In this document: positions 47,268-58,769 of the stretch, piece after piece | Layout: every line of letters begins with the position of its first letter | How positions within the stretch are numbered: position 1 is the stretch's first letter | Assembly (NCBI RefSeq): GCF_021976095.1 | Contig: NW_025813479.1 | Location: 528,034 to 592,033, forward strand | DNA length: 64,000 nucleotides | Direction of reading: 5' to 3' | Origin: Xenia sp. Carnegie-2017 | Lineage: Eukaryota > Cnidaria > Anthozoa > Malacalcyonacea > Xeniidae | Made by a program: the position numbers and the translations under genes | The notes under the pieces: generated by a model | Told to the model about the DNA's origin: nothing | The model's database searches: none | What the model saw: the letters and a program-made list of their open reading frames with translations, nothing else

Positions 47268-50200
47268 ATGGGCAAATTATGGTCAAAATTATTCTCAAAT
47301 AATAAGCTCAGAAGAGAAGAGAATGATCTTATCCAAGAAACTGAAAACGTTTTAAAAGATAAAATACCCGATTGGTTATTCTACAAAGACCAAGTCGATA
47401 AATGGAATATAAACATTGCTTTGGTAGGATCAAGTCAATCAGGAAAGTCTTCATTCATCAACACAGTGATAGGGTAATGTATTTTAATATTGATCTGAAA
47501 CGCAATTCAAAACTAAATAATGTCTCGTTGTCACAGTAAACATGTCTCATTTTGTATGAAGTAAATTATGACTGATTTTAAATCTTAATTCATTAATAAA
47601 AATTCACCAAAATGTCGATATAAATACATTTGTGAGTAATATATGTCAAAGCTGGTGAAATTTGACGAACAAAATAGACTTTATAGCCTATCTTTGGTTA
47701 AAACATTGACTTGCAGTATTTTGCAGTTTCTGTTGCGTGACGGAAGACGCGTTTCTTTTAAATATTTAATTTCTGCCACGTATGATTTTGCTTGTACTGT
47801 ACAAAAAAAACAATGCTGTCTACTCCTACTTGCTTAATGTAATTCAGAATTTGAGAATAAACGTATTAACAATCTGGTTTTCAGTGGATTGTAGCTTGTG
47901 CTTTGATTTGTTTGTAAGTGGTTGCAGTATGTCAGTCAAGTACTTTGAGAGTTCGTAAGTAGACGAACCACAGAATGATAGAATTGGTCGCATGGGTATT
48001 ACTGTAAGTAAATGGTTTGAACCCGGGAGTATCGTTACATGTTTGTAAATGTAGATCGTCCAGGTTGGTATAGTCCTGAGAAGGACTGTTTTTGTTGTTG
48101 TTGACTGACGTTTCGACCACCTTAGCGGTAGTCATCTTCAGAGTCAAATGAGGAGTAAACGTCAGGTTGGCCGTATTTGTTATCTGGTTTTCAGTGGATT
48201 GTAGCTTTTGTTTTGATTTGTTTGTAAGTGGTTGCAGTATAAAGTAAATGGTTTGAACCCGGGAGTATCGTTACATGTTTGTAGATGTCGATCGTCCAGG
48301 TTGGTATAGTCCTGAGAAGGACTGTTTTTGTTGTTGTTGACTGACGCTTCGACAACCTTAGCGGTAGTCATCTTCAGAGTCAAATGAGGAGTAAACGTCA
48401 TATGATGGTTAGCCGTATTTGTTATCTGGTTTTTACGTTGCAGCGGTGGTTGAACCAGAGTTGTTGGCGTATGCGTCTGACGTTGCTTGCAAAACGTATG
48501 TAGTCGTTAGCGAGTTGGTATACCAACTTGGAACAAACCCCCCTGAACAGATCACAGCAATTACCGGCACCTTACAAACGACTTATTCACAATACAAACA
48601 AACGATCAACTAAAAACATTACACTTCACACTAATTCACAATGACAATACACAATTGACACCCACACATTACAATTAAAACATCACACCTAAATCACACA
48701 TCACAACTAAAAACATTACACTTCACACTAATTCACAATGACAATACACAATTGACACCCACACATTTCCTGACGTAATAACCAGTTAACAAATACGGCT
48801 AACCGGACGTTTACTCCTCATTTGACTCTGAAGATGACTACCGCTAAGGTTGTCGAAACGTCAGTCAACAACAACAAAAACAGTCCTTCTCAGGACTATA
48901 CCAACCTGGACGATCTACATTTACAAATATGTAACGATACTCCCGGGTTCAAACAATTAACTTACAATAATACCCATGCTACCAATTGTATCATTCTGTG
49001 GTTCGCCTACTTACGAACTCAAAAAGTACTCGACCTACATACTGCAACCACTTACAAACAAATCAAAACACAAGCTACAATCCACTGAAAACCAGCTAAC
49101 AAATACGGCCAACCTGGCGTTTACTCCTCATTTGACTCTGAAGATGACTACCGCTAAGTTGTCGAAATGTCAGTCAACAACAACAAAAACAGTCCTTCTC
49201 AGGACTGTACCAACCTGGACGATCTACATTTACAAACACGTATTAATAATGGTGAAAATGTTCGGCCAGGGTTTGTGTTAGAGTTTTTGAGATGATAACA
49301 GAATCCAAACCTAACAACAGTGAACCATGTTAAGAAACACTGACAAATAGCTAATTGAATATGAAGTTGTCATACTTTAAATGTTTATTTTGTTTTAGAC
49401 TTAAACCAAACGATAAGGGTGCAGCACCAGTTGGTATCTCAGAAACCGAAATAGAACCCACTGAGTATAGTCATCCTAAAATAAAAAACATCAAGTTCTG
49501 GGATCTACCTGGCATTGGAACACCTGAAAATCCAGATCTTAAAACATACTGCAAAAACATTGGTGGTCTGAAGAAGTATGATGCATTTCTGATATTTAGC
49601 AAATCAAGATTCACAAATCGCGAGAGACAGTTAGCTGAGACGATTTTAAAAAGGTCTAACAATCCTTTTTTTTTCGTTTGCACTTACGTTGATATTGATG
49701 TCCAAAACGCCAAGGAAGACAATGGAAAAGACGATGAAAAGTCTGTAGAGTTAAAAATTAAAAAACAATTGCTTGAAAAACTTGAAAGATTTACGGAAGG
49801 ATAAAACAGATTTATATCTGATTGATGCGAGATCTAAGAAATATGACTTTGAACGTTTGCGTGAAGATGTTTGCGAGAAGTTGTTCCTACCAAGACTTGA
49901 ATTATTTCTACATTGTTTTAACGATAAATTTTACAATAAAAGCAGATTCAAGTTAAAGTTAGGGCAAGGAAAACGTGATCTAGATACGATTTACGAAGAT
50001 CTAATTGAATCATGGCGAAAAGTCCATATAAATTTTGCCATAACAGGAGATTCTGGAACAGGAAAATCATCTTTTATCAACGCTGTGAGAGGGTAATAAA
50101 CCTAAAATCATGATAACAAAGAAGCGATTCTTTTCAAGAAGCTTGTATACTTAATCTTTTTCTAAATTTAAGCTGTGTCAAACAAATCTTTTAAAACAAG

Positions 50201-52081
50201 AGATTTACAATTTTTTTCCATGTTAGATTTTTGTAAACACGACAATAAGTTTTTAATACTAACGTTCACACATTTTGACGATCAAATATTTTTTTAAGAG
50301 TCAAAGCAAACGAAAACGGGGCAGCACCAGTTGGTGTCACAGAAACGACGAGCAAAGCATATAAATACTCACATCCAAAGAATGAAAACATCATTTTCTG
50401 GGACCTACCTGGCATTGGAACACCTACATACCCCAATCTTGACGAATATTGCAAAAAAATCGGATGTCTAGAGAAGTACGACGCATTTCTTATTTTTTGC
50501 AAGACACGATTCACTAACGATGACAAAGAGTTGGCAGAGAAAGTTTCGTCTGAACTCAAAAAGCCTTTCTTTTTTATTCGCACGAACGTCGATTACGATG
50601 TCAAGAACGCCAAAGAAGATGAAGGAGGAAATTTCGATGAAGAATCTGTCTTGGAAATAATGAGGAAAGATTGTTTGCAAAACCTGAAAGGTTTGATCGA
50701 CGATAAGAACGATATCTACATGATTGACAACAAGGCTCAAGACGGATATGATTTCCAGCGTTTGAAAGAATCAATCGCCGAGTACTTACCAGATGAAAAG
50801 AGGAAACATTTTGCTGATTCCTTGGCCATTGCAACACATGCTATCATAAAATTACAGGCTAACTTGCTGAGAGGTATGTCATTGATTGATATTATCATAT
50901 AGGGGTTGTTCATCAGTTTTTTATTGTTTGAGTATTTCAATCCATTTTATTTTCAAGAGGAATCTGCATGAGTAATATAAATTAAGAGACGGTACTACAT
51001 AATATGAATATTACAGGATTTATAAGTAAACGTTGAATTTAGTGTTATATTGCTCTTACATCAAACACGTTTTTGGGATAATTTGTTTAACAGAAATATG
51101 ATAGCCCAAAATATATTTTAATAGACCTATCATGATTTTTTTAGTTGGTAAAATTTTGTTTTTAACTATAGACATCTTCATAAGATAGTAATGATAAAAT
51201 GTATGAATATAGCCATTTGCGAATTTTATGTAGGGCTATCGTATATTGAAATTTGTTTTCTGCTTGGCAAATCTACGGCCATGATTTCAAATTTGTTAAA
51301 TTTATAAATTTTAGAACAAGCACTTGTGGTTACGCATTGTTTATCGTTAGCTACGTCTTCACAAGAAACGACTCTACAATGGCTTATATCCCCAGTTCTT
51401 TGGCTGTTGACATTTATAAGAGACAAAGTGGTTACACATTGTTTATCGTTTGCTGCGTCTTTACTAGAAACGACTCTACAATGGCTTATATGCCCAGTTC
51501 TTTGGCTGTTCACGTTTATAAAAGACAAAGTGGTTACACGTTGTTTATCGTTTGCTGCGTCTTTACTAGAAACGACTCTACAATGGCTTATATGCCCAGT
51601 TCTTTGGCTGTTCACGTTTATAAAAGACAAAGTGGTTACACGTTGTTTATCGTTTGCTGCGTCTTTACTAGAAACGACTCTACAATGGCTTATATGCCCA
51701 GTTCTTTGGCTGTTCACGTTTATAAAAGACAAAGTGGTTACACGTTGTTTATCGTTTGCTGCGTCTTTACTAGAAACGACTCTACAATGGCTTATATGCC
51801 CAGTTCTTCGGCTGTTCACGTTTATAAAAGACAAAGTGATCTCAAGCAATTCAAATCCGACTTCATCTACAAAGCACGCATATCAGCTTATCTCAAATAA
51901 ATTAATTCCTCGATTGTATGATGCATTGGATGTGCCAAAAGCAAAATCCGATGAAATCATGAATAAGCTTTTAGTCGAGGAGTCCTTTAAAAGTGTGGAA
52001 GAGTTACCACTGGAAGTTACAGTTTATTTCCTTATAAAGTACATTGACCGTCTTGAAGAATATGCTTTAGAACAATGTTAG
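47268..52081 (+). CDS. IRG-like two-GTPase-domain protein J with expanded repeat tail (one frameshift)
   Basis: Exons: 47268-47473, 49399-50092, 50299-50873, 51315-52081. Exon 1 is diverged: MGKLWSKLFSNNKL, P-loop GSSQSGKSSFINTVIG; MG with Ser6/Lys7 is kept. Exon 2: WDLPGIGTP, CTYVD, IDARS, P-loop GDSGTGKSSFIN; compared with its paralog in gene B it has one extra base in the A-rich stretch near 49750-49760, which breaks frame (694 bases instead of 693). Exon 3: WDLPGIGTP, RTNVD, MIDNK, fully open. Exon 4 is the alternative tail, starting EQALVVTHC and holding five 34-residue hydrophobic units, then VISSNSNPTSS to YALEQC. Without the extra base the reading would be 746 codons. A homopolymer sequencing error or a young mutation are both possible. 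Intron 1 has a 1.4 kb mobile insertion. Start chosen at MGK because it matches the family N-terminus. Confidence 0.75.
48101..48147 (-). ncRNA. Hammerhead ribozyme motif 1 in the gene J insertion
   Basis: The minus strand reads TTGACT (stem I), CTGAAGA, stem II GACTACC/GGTGGTC with loop GCTAA, GAAA, CGTC, AGTCAA (stem I partner). All three helices and both core boxes fit. Confidence 0.65.
48337..48383 (-). ncRNA. Hammerhead-like motif 2, core damaged
   Basis: Same fold as motif 1, but the GAAA core reads GAAG, so it is predicted inactive. Confidence 0.55.
48822..48868 (+). ncRNA. Hammerhead ribozyme motif 3
   Basis: Plus-strand copy: TTGACT, CTGAAGA, GACTACC/GGTTGTC, GAAA, CGTC, AGTCAA. One mismatch in stem II. 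Confidence 0.6.
49132..49177 (+). ncRNA. Hammerhead-like motif 4, shortened
   Basis: One base shorter in stem II, and CGTC reads TGTC; stem I is kept. Probably weak or inactive. Confidence 0.45.
51328..51837 (+). repeat. Five in-frame copies of a 102-base repeat in the gene J tail exon
   Basis: Units start at 51328, 51430, 51532, 51634 and 51736. Units 2-5 differ by only one or two bases; unit 1 is more diverged. 102 is a multiple of three, so each unit encodes 34 residues beginning VTRCLSFAASLLETTLQWLI, rich in Leu, Trp, Cys and Phe and ending IKDKV. The paralogous tail of gene B (8861-9219) has one unit. A long antisense ORF (51226-51849) is a by-product of the period. Confidence 0.9.
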
Positions 52082-55000
52082 AGACAATTCACAATAACGC
52101 ACGAGCTTTTAAAGTCATGACAGATTTTCCTTTTGCATGAGACTGTTTACAAATTTCAGCGCAATTTAAAGGCTCCATAACCATAAAGGGGCCTAAATTC
52201 TTAACCAAGTTTGTATTGATTAATCCGTAACTTACTTTTTTATCTTAATAAGAACTTAGCCGTTGTGCAGTAGCTTGTACGAAATGTTAAGTATTTACTT
52301 GGTGTAGCTACATATATTTAAAACTGAGAAAAAACTTCACAGCATTTATGCACAGCAATTTTTGAATCAAGCAATCAACTTTAGTTCTTTTACTCTCAAA
52401 TACTAGAGTTTACTTCATATCAACTTTGCTCAAACGCAAATTCTTCATGTAGAAAATCGAATACAACGCATTACGTAAATAACAAGCACGAAGTCCGAAT
52501 CAACATAAAACTTTAGAGTTAAAGCTTTATGTGACAAATGCCAACGTCTAAGGGGACAAATACTTTAGCTGTCAGCTGTGGCCTTGTGCTGTAGGCAAAA
52601 GTTGTTATATGAACAATTACAACGTCCCGTCTTTTAAAATATCTAAACGATAAAACTGTTAATTCTGAATACCGCCAAACTTTAAAACCTAGTAAATAAT
52701 AGTGTAATTAAACAATAATATCGCCATATTTGTTGTAAAATTTGTAACACCCTGATAGACTGCACAAGCAGTAACAGTTATTTCTAAAACCAAACTGATG
52801 AAACAATTTTTATTATTAACTATCATAATCATTGCATAGAACCACAAGTGATTTATTGATTGGTATTCGTTGTGTAGTTTAATTGCTGGCACCATTTTTG
52901 CACACGTGAAGGATTAAACTCACTCCTTCACAGTCTTTTTACAAATTACCCTTATTTTACCATATTCAATTTAAATAAAGTGCTGATAGGACAATTAATA
53001 TATATAGGGATTGCAATAAAACTATTAAATTGCAAATGCTGTTTTCGTTCTCGAGCAGGTGATATGCAACAGCGAGGTTTCGTCTCCAATTATAATATGG
53101 TACATAGTTCTCGGAAAAGATTATCAGAGACAACGCCACATATTTTGTTTTCGTTGGTAAAGCGCAGATTACAAATAAAACCAAAAGCAAGCGTAAAGCG
53201 CACACAGCGTAGCGTAGGTAGGTCCTTAATACCCTACGTTTGATTTAAGGTTTGTTTAGGAAGAGAACTCCGAGAAGACATCTTTAATAAAACTTATTTT
53301 TACAAGAAGTAATAGAAGGGTTGCGACAGTCAATAAAACAGAAATATAAAATCAGGCGTTTTCTACCTATGAGCAAAGCTAAGTTTTAAATATCAAGAAA
53401 ACAACTAAATCGACATGCCCCCACTTTATGCAACACTATTTTTGTGTCCACAATCCCAAGATTTAAAATCATGCTTAATTTACTGCAATTTACAGCTAAA
53501 ATGCCTAAAAATAAACGAAAAAATATTTATATTAATGTCTAGAATACAGTCATAGAAAGTTGTCAATTGAGAAAGATACAACGATAAAATACTTTTATTG
53601 TTTTCAATTTCTGCAGATTTTGCTTCGTGAGATTGAGCTGAACAATGGTTAGCCATTTTTTTATTGCTATTTTACTCATCATACACAACATGGCAGTAAT
53701 TCATATTTAAGTGAGCAAAGTTACATCCAGTCATTTCACGATAAGTTGGTAGCGCGCATTCGTCAAATACATTTTTAAACCGAACGTATTAAAATTCAAA
53801 ATTCCAAAATTCAGACAGTTCACATCAAATGCAGCAAAACGAAAGCCTTTTCAAAATATTGAAAAATAACGACATCCTTTAATGGCATATTTTGTCCCAA
53901 TGGCAAATATTTTGTCTTTAAGTGATTCATCAAAAAGTCAGGAAATGGATAAAAATTCTTCCGGATAAAAATTCGCACCTTGGATGCGTCATTTTATCAG
54001 CTTTTTTTTAAAGGTCAAAAAATTTCCAAAAAATTAAATGTGCTACCTTTAAATCAAAACTTTTGGAAAACTTTTTGCCGTTAACGGTTGTGAATTTTTT
54101 GGCGTTTTCCTTGTTTGCAAAATAATTATTTTAACTCAACTTCTTAAAGTACAAGCAAGTACTTGGCACTTTAAAGATTCAATCTATAACCTAAACTAAT
54201 GTACACAAAGAAAAAACAGTCTTTGTCTGCTTCATGTACTTGCATTTAGCCATCTTTAAGCAAGTTATCTAAAACAAGAGATTTCCAAAACATCGCCTTA
54301 AAAAGAGCAATTACCATGGTGATTGGTCTGAAACCAAAGAAAACCCAAGAAACCCAAGAGTAAATTAACAGTTTTGAAAAAAACGTTTTCAGACTAAGAG
54401 CACTAACCTGAAAGTTCTGAAAATTTTAGAGATTTAAGACACTATGCATTTCGACAGACAACTCGTCATGTGTCAAAGTCTACGATCTGTTAAGGGTAAG
54501 TCAACTTTTATTTATCAGTTATTTGATGATTCATCCAGCGTGGGAGGTCTAGTCATCATCAAAATAAAGCCAATTTGACTCATCCTCCAACGCTGGATTG
54601 CTCTTTTCAAAGTGATATTCACACTTGTCACCACGAAAATGTCTCAGTTTCAAGTGATTTCCTATAACTACAATAGACTTTCTTTTCAAACAGTAATATT
54701 GCATATTTGCATCTGGAACTATTGAAGATTTTATGATTGGTAAAACTAGAGAATTTGAGGTCAATTCGCTTATTCATATATTTGTAACATGCATTCATTC
54801 TTGTTAATATTAAAAAATATTCTTTTATGCAAGGCACGAATATTTTTATGGCATTCATATTATATAGATATATATAGCATAACAGTGAAATAAAACATGA
54901 AATTAAGATGTGTGAATATCACAAAAACGTTCATGCAAGGTGCTGTTGGAAAAAAACAAATAAAATTGCAAAAAACAAGGTTGTTTGTTCAAAAAATTAA

Positions 55001-55585
55001 TCATCCAATTTAAACAATATCCCAGGTGGTAACGTTATGTACAATTTAACTGTTGTTAATCGTGCGTCAAGCCAAGTTCTTCCAAAAAATCGTCTCATTT
55101 AAAAGTGAACTGTGTGATTTACGGAAACAAACAAGCATTTTAAAGACATCATTGTGCGTACTTTATTCCATAGTTGTAAACGAGATGTTTATATTTTTTC
55201 ATAATATTATATTTCATTTTATCATAATATTTCTGCAACTTAAGATAAAAGCAGTTTATATAAACGGCCTTGATGGCAAAATACGTGCATTTCTGCTGCT
55301 GCGTAACTAAAAGAAGAGAATTACAATTGGAAACCAATAGGTACATGGGAAAGATTTATCGTGTGCTAATTATCAACGTGCTCGCAACGCGTACCTAAGT
55401 GAAACGAGTGTTAAAAATAATATTACCCAATCAACTATTAGCTATTTCAAACAATTCTAAATTAGCGTTGTCTTTTTTAACAAATTCACCTGCTGTAGCT
55501 ATTTTTTGTACCATGAAGTATAAAATAAAGTGTTGTTGTTTAAGGATAAATAAAGATTTAGGCAAACAAGCACCGTGCGTTCTGG
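52082..55585. repeat. Spacer between genes J and K, duplicate of 9220-11379
   Basis: Matches the gene B-C spacer in the same orientation. Extra sequence at about 52445-53325 and about 53990-54425 is absent there. Neither extra piece has clear terminal repeats or coding features. The hairpin at about 54534-54597 corresponds to 10337-10400. Short ORFs at 52966-53243 and 54549-54858 are not recognised. Confidence 0.65.
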
Positions 55586-58500
55586 TCATTTACTGCAACT
55601 TTTAACTGTTGCATCCCAAATGTTAAGAGCAACTTTTTCCATATCATTAATGTAGTTTGAAAGAAAATTATGAACGTTTAAATACGACAACGAGGCTGAC
55701 AACATCGGAAATTCTTGTTCAAAAGTGTTCACATCCCAAGTATTTTCAGATAAGAAAGCAGATGATTCTTCGTCTAACACCTTAAATTTGTTAGTTACTT
55801 TACCAGGAAGACCGAATTTGTTCTCGTAGTAAGTCATTTCTTCTAAAACCGAAGTTATGTTAAAACCACGTACAACTCCAGGAAGGGGAACAATGCTCAC
55901 ACAAGCTGCAACACCAGTCATTACAGTTGCTCGAACTAGAAATTTTATAAGAAATACTTGTACAAGACGGAATTAAGGAAATCTGCTAAGAATCTTCTAG
56001 CTTAAAGAATATGTGTCAACCAAGATGCATTGCGCTCTTTTTTTCATGTTAACATCGTTACTTTATAAGCTAGCGGCATACTGAATGCAATTTTGTCACT
56101 TTACATCGTTTAATTTATTCAAAAAGTTAGCAAAAAAACATTGACTAAAAACTCTATTTTACATTAATTATTATCGTTTTTCTAAGTTGCATGGACTACA
56201 ATAACAAAATCCATCATTTTCTTGACCGACAAAATGACTGTCACGCTGTGATTAACGCGCAATGCATCATGGTTAACCCACATTCTTTAAAATAAATTCA
56301 CATGCATAAAACCAGCACAGCATATTCATGTATGAATACATGGCTACGGCACTGCAGATAATTTTTCACAAATAACAAACCTTTCAATAGCTTGGCCTTT
56401 CGTTGAATGCTTTCACGAATCACATTACTCAAAGAAAGAATGAAGCATTCTCGTTTATATGCTGGTAACTCTGAAGTAATAGATCGAATCAAATGATCAA
56501 AATCATATTTCTCTGTTTTTTTGTTGTCGATGAAGAACACGAATTTTATATTGTCGTCCAGATCTTTCAAGTTTTTCAAACAATTTTCCCTCATACGTTT
56601 CATGACGGATGCTTCATCAAACTCTGGTCCTTTATCATCCTTCGCATTTTTGAGGTCGGTATCAACGTTGGTGCGAACAAAAAAGAAAGGTTTGTTGAGA
56701 TCTTTTGAAACTTTCTCAGCCAACTCTTTGTCACATTGAGTGAATCGCGATTTACAAAAAATAAGGAATGCATCGTACTTCTCCAGATCACCAATTTCTT
56801 TACAGTATGTTTCAAGATTGGGGAATGTAGGTGTTCCAATGCCAGGTAAATCCCAGAAAATGATGTTTTTATTGTTTGAGTGTAGATATGGAGTGGGTTC
56901 CTTTGTCATTTCTGTAGTCCCAACTGGTGCTGCACCATCATCGTAATTTTTAAGTCTGAAAATGACGATTCGATTTTGATGTTAACATATAGTAACATAA
57001 AACCCCGAAAATATTGACAAAAAACATAAAAAGCAGTGTCATCATTCGTTTTATGACTGAATGTAATGTTATACTGTTTTAAATCTACTTCAAAGTAAGG
57101 TGTTTTACCCTCTCACGACGTTGATGAAAGATGATTTTCCTGTTCTAGATCTTCCCGTTATGGCAAGATTTATCTTCATCTTCTCGAACACATTCAATTG
57201 GCGATGGTAAAAATCTTCGATACCAGAAACGCCATGACGATCAACGTGATCCTTTGCTTGGACAAGGAGTGCGCATTGTTCATCTTTAACAATTGAGCTA
57301 GTTTTATAAATTACATCTTTCAAGGTCTCTAAAAAGCGTAAACTTCGCCGTTCTATCAACTTTGAGATCACTTCCCGACACAACTGACTGAATTTCTCTG
57401 GAGCCTTGTCATAAATCGTGTAAACATCTTTTTCATCTTCAATCAAATCCCCCATGTTTTTCAAACAGTCTTTCATTATGTTTTCCATGACTGATGCCTC
57501 ATTAAATTGTGATCCTTTATCTTCTCTGGCTCTTTTCAGATCGAGATCAACGTTTGTGCAAACGCAAATGAAAGGCTTTTGAAGCTCTTTTGAAACTTTT
57601 TCTAGTAGCTGTTGAACATGGTGAGTGAATCTTGTTTTGGAAAAAATAAGAAAAGCGTCATATTTCTTTAGACCACCCTCAATCTTGCAATATTCTTTTA
57701 GATTAGGATATGTAGATGTTCCAATGCTTGGTAGATCCCATAGTTTAATATTTGCATTTTCAGGATGAGTGTACTCAGTCGGTACTAAGGTTGACTCATT
57801 AGTACCAACTAGTGCCGCACCCTTATCATTAGCTTGAAGTCTACAAAAATATATTGTATGAAACTTTTTTCGCATGTCAATTCAAGTCATATAAATTTAA
57901 ACTTTAAATTTGAATACATATAACTTAGCGATAACAAACGCCCATTCGACGTTCAATTGGCCTACTCGAGAACAGCTTTTCTTATATTTGCTAAACATAA
58001 TAGTCGTCAAACATCACAAAAAAATTCACTGCAAACCACTCTTATACGAGGCAATGTGATATGGAAGTAAAGCATCTTTCATGATACGTGTCATTACTGA
58101 CAGTTGCGCGTAAACGATGCAAGAAAGATTTTGATTAGTTCAAGGACTTCGTGTCAATCACGCGTGATTTATGTAATCACGCAAAAATTCAGAAGAATTG
58201 GAGGTGTGATAAAGAACATGTAGCATCTCAAACATGTACTATTAATAAAGATTAACGTGCAAATAATTTTATCTTACTTCGCCTTGCTTGAAAAGAAAGA
58301 TATTTTCAAAGGGTGGTTTTTCTCTTTAATTTGCAAAAAATGTTTCCCCTAATCTATTTCATCGCAATCAAGTATAGATTATTACCCTCTCACAGCGTTG
58401 ATAAAAGATGACTTTCCTGTTCCAGATTCTCCAGTTATTGCAATATGTATTTCCTTATTTATCCATGACTCGATTTGATGAATCAAATTTACATTATCAA

Positions 58501-58633
58501 TATCTTGAATGAAATCATCAACATCAATTAAACCATGTTTCTTAATGCGAGACTTGGCTTCTTCTAAACGTCTTTCTTTTTCAGTTAATTCCTTGTTTCC
58601 AGAAATGACTGGCTTCGATGAAGATGAACCCAT
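55586..58633 (-). CDS. IRG-like two-GTPase-domain protein K (intact)
   Basis: Exons: 58633-58386, 57840-57109, 56955-56381, 55935-55586, totalling 1905 bases (634 codons) with all junctions in frame. Exon 1: MGSSSSKPVISGNKELTEKE, P-loop GESGTGKSSFIN. Exon 2: WDLPSIGTS (Gly to Ser in the G3 motif), CTNVD, TIYDK, linker helix, P-loop GRSRTGKSSFIN. Exon 3: WDLPGIGTP, RTNVD, FIDNK. Exon 4: tail VRATVMTGVAACVS to TVKSCSK. It is the simplest full plan in the cluster and the intact counterpart of broken gene C. The Ser in domain 1 G3 and the Arg in the second P-loop may change hydrolysis. Full promoter block upstream. Confidence 0.88.
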
Positions 58634-58732
58634 TGCCGAAGAAAATTAACAATTTGATGGTTAAATTACGAAGAAATTTAAAAAAGGTGAATGATGTCGT
58701 CAATGTTAAACTGTCATCAAACTGCAGGGTTT

Positions 58733-58768
58733 CTTTTCTTTTCATTATATGGTAAATAGTTCCAGGAA
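58733..58768 (-). promoter_or_regulatory. GAS/STAT-like plus GAAA-rich block, gene K
   Basis: TTCCAGGAA at 58760-58768, 127 bases before the K start. In the gene direction it is followed by GAAAAGAAAAGAAACC, as in gene I. AAAGGTC box at 58964-58980. Confidence 0.55.
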
Positions 58769-58769
58769 T

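Larger units (their letters stand above)
47874..49237. mobile_element. Foldback Penelope-like/retrozyme-like insertion in intron 1 of gene J
   Basis: Flanked by 13-base near-identical direct repeats (ACGTATTAACAAT at 47861-47873, ACGTATTAATAAT at 49238-49250). The uninterrupted site is present in gene B at 6795-6807. It consists of two tandem units in one orientation (47874-48430) and two inverted units (about 48780-49237) around a centre with a repeated segment (48614-48660 and 48713-48768). Each unit carries a hammerhead-like fold. One frame reads MTTAKVVETSVNN. No reverse transcriptase is present. Confidence 0.65.

Noticed and set aside
47874-49237. CRISPR-like or satellite reading of the repeated blocks in intron 1 of gene J
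   Set aside because: Two orientations, flanking target duplication and an empty paralogous site show a mobile insertion.
51226-51849. Long minus-strand ORF (207 codons) opposite the gene J tail repeats
   Set aside because: Caused by the 102-base period being a multiple of three; the plus frame continues into a conserved IRG tail and has splice support.
54549-54764. 71-codon minus-strand ORF ending WLYFDDD
   Set aside because: Protein-like composition, but it is not kept in the copy near 10360-10560 and overlaps the hairpin; origin not identified.
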